A DNA stretch of 64,000 nucleotides from Brachionus manjavacas (Eukaryota > Rotifera > Eurotatoria > Ploima > Brachionidae), in contig JAHQIY010000016.1 in assembly GCA_019054805.1 (NCBI GenBank), positions 124,001 to 188,000 of the forward strand, read 5' to 3'. The translations under genes and the position numbers were made by a program. Of this stretch, positions 59,901 to 64,000 are shown one piece after another. The notes beneath the pieces were generated by a model. The model searched no databases, had not been told where the DNA came from, and worked only from the letters and a program-made list of their open reading frames with translations. The stretch's first letter is position 1. Every line of letters begins with the position of its first letter.

Positions 59901-61731
59901 ACCCGCCTTGTTAAAACTGCATGTGCCAAAGCGTGTAAGGTGCTTGAAATGCTAAAGCAAACGTAGAGACGAGAGTTTGTGTATAAGATATATCCATGGT
60001 GAGACCTCACCTAGACTACACAGTGCAAGTGTGGAATCCAAATTAGAAAAGGGATGTGAATGCGTTAGAGAAGGCGCAAGAGTGGGCAAAAAAGATACCG
60101 GTGTTAAAAAGAAACATGTCATATGAAATGGGAATGGGTCTTACAAAGCTAAGTGAAAGAAGAGTGAGAGTGGACTTGATTGGGATGTAAAAATTAGTGA
60201 GTAGATTAGAAAAGGTGAACCTGGTTAGAGATCTGGTGAATAGATCTGAAAAAAAGGGTCTTTCCACGGCGCTAATAGGGAATGACCTTAGGGTCCATAG
60301 AGAGAGAGCTTCCCTGCTCAAATTTGTTTAGATTTCATGGAAATTTTTTTTATAAATTTCTATTACCTGAGTTTAAAATATTAATGTCTGATACTAAAAA
60401 ATGGGTTTATTTTTATTGTCGAACTATTTGCCTAAAATTAAGTCGAACACTTGACTTAAATTTATTTCTAAAATAAAATTTTCAAAAAGAATGTAGCCTT
60501 ATTCCTAAGAGTATTAGGCAAAGATTTTAGGCACTGATTTGTTTTTTTTGTCCTGATTTTCACAAAACTTAGATTGTATTTAAATGAGCTTACATAACAT
60601 TTTGACAACATCTCTTCGAGACTGTCTTGCCCTGTAGGATATGTGCTCGAATTCTTTTGATGTTCGTTCATAAGCATATAAAGACACATTTCTAATGTCA
60701 CCAACACTAAACTCGCTTGCATGCCTTGGTAGAAGTGTATCGTTGTTTACCAAATTGGCTTCGACCAAATTTTTACAATTCTGAGATTTGGCCCCAAACG
60801 AAATTTTCGTATCTTTTTTCCGAAACTTTTGATTAAATTTGCTTGTAAATTTGTTTTCCTTTTTGTTATAACTCGACTGATGGCTCATATAGCTTCCAGC
60901 TTTGTGCTTGCTCTGCGATTTCCATAAAGTGACACCAATTAGGATGTACATAATACTTATCAAAGTCATGGGTACTATGAACAAAAAGATCACGCTCAAT
61001 TGAATTACATTTTTCATAAAGTGTTTGTATTCTTTGGGAATATTACAAGTCTTGGATATGGGGTTGTTCTCTTCCTCGAGATAGACGCCGGTCATAAACG
61101 CATAGGGCAATGCTAGCAGCCCGCTCAAAACCCAAATGAACAATATTATTTTCAGCGCTCTGGAGAAGCCGCTGGAGAATTGTTTGGCATAAATTGCTTT
61201 GCATATATGTAGCCACCGTTCGAATGTAAATGTCAAAATTGTGAGAACCGAGGCTATGGTCGTTGTTTCGAAGATAAATGTTCGAACAACACAAAAAGTC
61301 TCACCGAAAGCCCAAGGGTATGCCTCTATCATTATGCTGTAGAGTTCGGGAGGCAGTCCGAACAAAAGAGAGAGAACATCGGACACGGCCAAAGAAAATA
61401 GGTAGTAATTGGTGGTAGTATGCATGCAGTTGTTGTAAATAACCACAAAACAGGTTGATATATTGCCTATAAGGCCACACAACAAAATCAGAATATACAC
61501 CGTACTCATGCATATGACAAAAAGGGGACCTTTTTTTCTCGGACCAAGGATATCCTCAAGTTTTTCTTTGCTTGAATTGCAATCATCATCTGCCATGTAT
61601 TCCTCATTAGATGCATTGCTCAAACCACTTTCTTGGCTCCTATTTGCCAAGGTTGTCATCACATAAATGATTAAAATAAATGTTTTTAGTCTGAACTGCA
61701 TGATTTTTGTAGATACAAATTTTGATAACAA
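56996..61731 (-). CDS. Neuropeptide GPCR, pyrokinin/neuromedin-U receptor type
   Basis: Three exons, 61731..60594, 57392..57264 and 57213..56996; 494 aa, phases consistent, with a 3.2-kb and a 50-nt intron. A second Met at codon 11 begins a signal-like segment. Rhodopsin-class features: GLIGNIST in TM1, LFSLAVSD in TM2, ELYSIMIEAYPWAFGETFC leading to TM3, ERW in place of the usual E/DRY, ALKIILFIWVLSGLLALPY in TM4, the ECL2 Cys, FIVPMTLISIMYILIG in TM5, a long basic third loop, then exon 2 with FFTCWAPYHCQRV in TM6, and exon 3 with SSTMNPILYNVMSKRYRTAF in TM7. The YPW.FGE and ELY pattern points to the insect pyrokinin/CAPA and vertebrate neuromedin-U receptor group. It should couple a secreted amidated peptide to Gq signalling; ligand identity is not determinable. 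The long intron contains a LINE piece in the antisense direction relative to the gene. Confidence 0.88.
57393..59454. other. AT-rich part of the receptor's long intron
   Basis: No recognisable gene or structured repeat in about 2 kb. Confidence 0.5.
59455..59526. repeat. Left direct repeat flanking a LINE piece
   Basis: About 70 bp including TTTTTATTACCTGAGTTTAAA and AATGTCTGACACTA. It recurs at 60328-60396, immediately after the LINE piece, with a few differences. Confidence 0.7.
59527..60327 (+). pseudogene. CR1-type LINE fragment in the receptor intron
   Basis: Plus-strand pieces read VPQGFVLGPQLFILHKKDLP (RT motif B), a run lacking the catalytic FADD box, then KMMHFGRLNEKH, ECERDLGVMVLSDLRW, VRPHLDYTVQVWNPN, RDVNALEKAQEWAKKIPVL and LSERRVRVDLIGM. 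All align with the C-terminal half of CR1 ORF2 and with the LINE at 28.5-31.1 kb, but much diverged. Several stops and at least one internal deletion are present. The block is markedly GC-richer than its intron and is bounded on both sides by a 70-bp direct repeat. Confidence 0.8.
60328..60396. repeat. Right direct repeat flanking a LINE piece
   Basis: Partner of 59455-59526: TTCTATTACCTGAGTTTAAA and AATGTCTGATACTA in the same orientation. Confidence 0.7.
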
Positions 61732-63273
61732 AAAATTTAGCTAACAATGATAAATTTTATCATTTTGTTAATTCATCTAAACAAAAATTCAAAAAAAAAA
61801 TCATTAATTTAATAGTTAGGCTATTAATTATCATCCTCTAGAAGAAGAACAATTGTACTTAGTTTTGTTGTATTTTTTCTTTATTAAATGATGTCTATAA
61901 ATCTTTGCTAAATGCAAATGGAATTATAAATTATTAGTTTTAGTTCTAATCGAAATGTTTTTCGAATCACGAAACTTTTGTACCGCTCTGCTTGGGTGTA
62001 CTTTATCTCTTAGACTAATTTTTTATAATTTAGATTAATTAATTAGCATACAAGATTCATTTAGATGCAATTGTTTTTTGTGGACTCCCTTTTGCTTTGA
62101 AATGCTGTCTAATCAATTAATACAGCGGAAAGAATTAATTTTTTTGGGCCACATTAGATGATGAAAATTTCTTAATGAACCTGATGACGGCTAAATTAGA
62201 TTTTTGTTATTGTTGTCACAATTTATAAGCTTGATCCAATTTTTGTTTCTTTTCTTTTTTTTCTCTAAAAACAGTTGTACCACTAGATGCACGCTGATTT
62301 TGGTGGGGATGGAGCGGCAGTGATCGAATTTTTACATTTTGAAGCAATCTAATTCAAGATTAAAAAAAATATGCTTAATCTAATATTAAAAATTAGATAT
62401 TCCTAATTAGCTAAACTATTATCATGCAATTTTGCTGAAAATTTTCTACTAATTGCATTTTTCGAGATCAAGTCTCCTCAACTCATCAAATTATCTCGTA
62501 TGCCATGGCAACTGTTTGCATCTCTCTCTGAAGCTATTTGCAAAAATTAAGTGAATAAGAATGGATATGGATGCAAAGCACAATTCAGTGATCCTTGAGC
62601 TGCGATTTTCCATCTACGTCGGAAATAAATTAGAACCATATTGTTTGAAAAAAAAGATTGCGTCTAGGATTCAGGTTTTAAGAGCCCTCTGAAATCAATA
62701 CAATCTCTCATTCGACTAATTAATTTTTTTTTCCAAGTACCCGAAATCATTATACTAATTAAAGGATATTAATTATATTCAAGGAAATTAAAAACTTATT
62801 AAAACTTACTAATCGAAAAACTTAAGCTAATCAGAAAGAATTAAGTGCTTTTAGTTAATGGGCGGTTTAGTATTCAAATTTAACCATTGCTTGATTGATT
62901 TTGTTCGAGTGTTAAATTTCTATTTACTGACGGAAATGTTAAAATATTTTTAAAAACTCTTTATTTTTTGAGTGTTAGTGAAAAACCATTTATTCAAAAA
63001 GAAGTGAATGAAAAATTTCAAAATTTCAAAAAATGGAATTCTTGGCATTTTTCTTTAATTTTGCGAAAAAAAAAGATTTGTTCTTCAACTTTTTTTAAAA
63101 TCGACTGCAATACTTTGATAATCTAAATATCTAAAATAAGATAAGCATCTTTGATGCAATCAAATCTGATATCGATTAAGACTTAAATCTACTTTAAGAC
63201 TTGAACAAAAATTTCTGTTAAAAATAAAAGAATTTACGCATATTTTTAATTGAATTTTAGAATTACATCTAAA
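61732..63273. other. Upstream region of the neuropeptide receptor
   Basis: Mostly AT-rich. A somewhat GC-richer stretch at 62270-62700 has no open frame that I can assign and could hold regulatory sequence or a 5' UTR exon. GGAGCGGCAGTGA at about 62318 matches the end of the foldback element at 19.1 kb. Confidence 0.4.
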
Positions 63274-63294
63274 ATGGATACAACGGAAGCTTCG
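63274..63294 (+). CDS. Possible first coding exon of a gene leaving the window
   Basis: A TTTTAG acceptor-like sequence, 13 nt of leader and an ATG give MDTTEAS, followed by a possible GTAGTA donor; without splicing the frame runs MDTTEASVVEPKIFENLF and ends after 34 codons. The arrangement (5' UTR intron, short first exon) is common in compact animal genes. Nothing downstream in the window confirms it. Confidence 0.2.
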
Positions 63295-63689
63295 GTAGTA
63301 GAACCAAAAATTTTTGAAAATTTGTTTGCTTTTTTCCAATACAATTATTTCTTATTTCCTTTAAAAAATTTGATCTAAAAATTAATAAATTAAATTGTCA
63401 CAATAAATTAGAACTGAATTAGATGAATTATTGTTGGAAAAATTTAATCAAAATTTTTCTAATCAAATATGAACATTTTTATTTCATTTTACTATAAAAA
63501 CTCACAAATTTGAATTGCTCAACTTTTGAGCAGAATGTCAAAAGAGAAGAATATTTGAAGCATTTTTGAATCAAAAAAAAATTTTATAATGATTATTGAA
63601 TTAGTTAAATTTTTTTTTTATTATTTATTACATTTATGATGACTTTTTTAAGTCAAACAAGAAATAAGCATATTTTGTTATTTATACTC

Positions 63690-63768
63690 GTTTTAGCTAC
63701 CATACCCTAGTGTCTTGCTCTACAGGATAAAACCTGTCGTAGCCTATTATTATTATATTATTATTATG
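63690..63768 (+). mobile_element. Retroelement 3' tail, ATT-tailed
   Basis: GCTACCATACCCTAGTG, a small stem-loop (ACAGG..CCTGT), then CGTAGCCTATTATTATT and further ATT units. Same family as 56365-56442. Confidence 0.6.
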
Positions 63769-64000
63769 AGAGTAACCCTGAAGTAATACTCAGAATCCTT
63801 GTTTTTAACCTAGTATTTAAAAAAAAACATAATATATATAAAGAGTAAATGAAATCGAGTACAAGCTTAAAAAAAGATAAAAAATTAATGATGTCATACT
63901 GTTAGTATAAACTTAAATTTTTGTAGATTTTTTATTCATTTTAGATAGTTAAAATAAAGAAATAAATGATTAACAATATTCATGTTAAGGATCGATTAAG

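Noticed and set aside
62318-62330. GGAGCGGCAGTGA shared with the foldback element at 19.1 kb
   Set aside because: No inverted partner nearby; 13 bp alone does not establish a second copy.

Overview
The window reads as animal nuclear DNA: very AT-rich, with mostly 45-60 nt GT-AG introns and occasional kilobase ones, canonical metazoan gene families, and a heavy load of CR1-type LINE pieces, DNA transposon relics and foldback elements. Compact genes, a local lipocalin cluster and the style of the transposon debris fit a monogonont rotifer such as Brachionus. That species-level guess is inference from style; no marker gene here settles it.

Layout. 0-9.3 kb is the densest part: an RBM7-like RNA-binding protein (-), a short membrane-anchored relative of glucosidase II beta (+), the mitochondrial circularly permuted GTPase MTG1 (+) with an unrelated small secreted-type gene nested antisense in one of its introns, and a DNAJC21 co-chaperone (+). 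9.3-18 kb is AT-rich and gene-poor, with a 285-bp palindromic MITE, two decayed LINE reverse transcriptase pieces, a two-AT-hook fragment and one degenerate coding fragment. 18.2-26.8 kb is one adhesion GPCR (EGF, pentraxin, hormone-receptor, GAIN, 7TM, acidic tail) whose proteolysis site is not canonical. 26.8-36 kb carries a CR1 LINE with a long open frame, an HP1 chromobox gene (-), a MULE transposase relic and a tRNA-Leu(TAG). 36-40 kb holds orphan exons, then an EGF-containing secreted protein (-). 41-46 kb has a divergent pair, PPM1G phosphatase (-) and dihydrolipoyl dehydrogenase (+). 46.8-55.5 kb is a cluster of four apolipoprotein-D-like lipocalins interrupted by a TIR element carrying a protease-like fragment, a dead mariner and a complex inverted repeat. 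56.9-61.7 kb is a pyrokinin/neuromedin-U type neuropeptide receptor (-) with a LINE in its long intron. The last 2 kb is mostly featureless.

The genes are not an operon-like functional set. Themes that recur are ER/mitochondrial housekeeping (glucosidase II beta-like, MTG1, DLD), RNA and chromatin (RBM7, HP1, PPM1G, DNAJC21) and cell-surface or secreted signalling (adhesion GPCR, neuropeptide receptor, EGF protein, lipocalins, the nested gene). Exon junctions were assigned by hand from reading frame, splice dinucleotides and remembered family alignments. Every complete multi-exon model keeps phase throughout.
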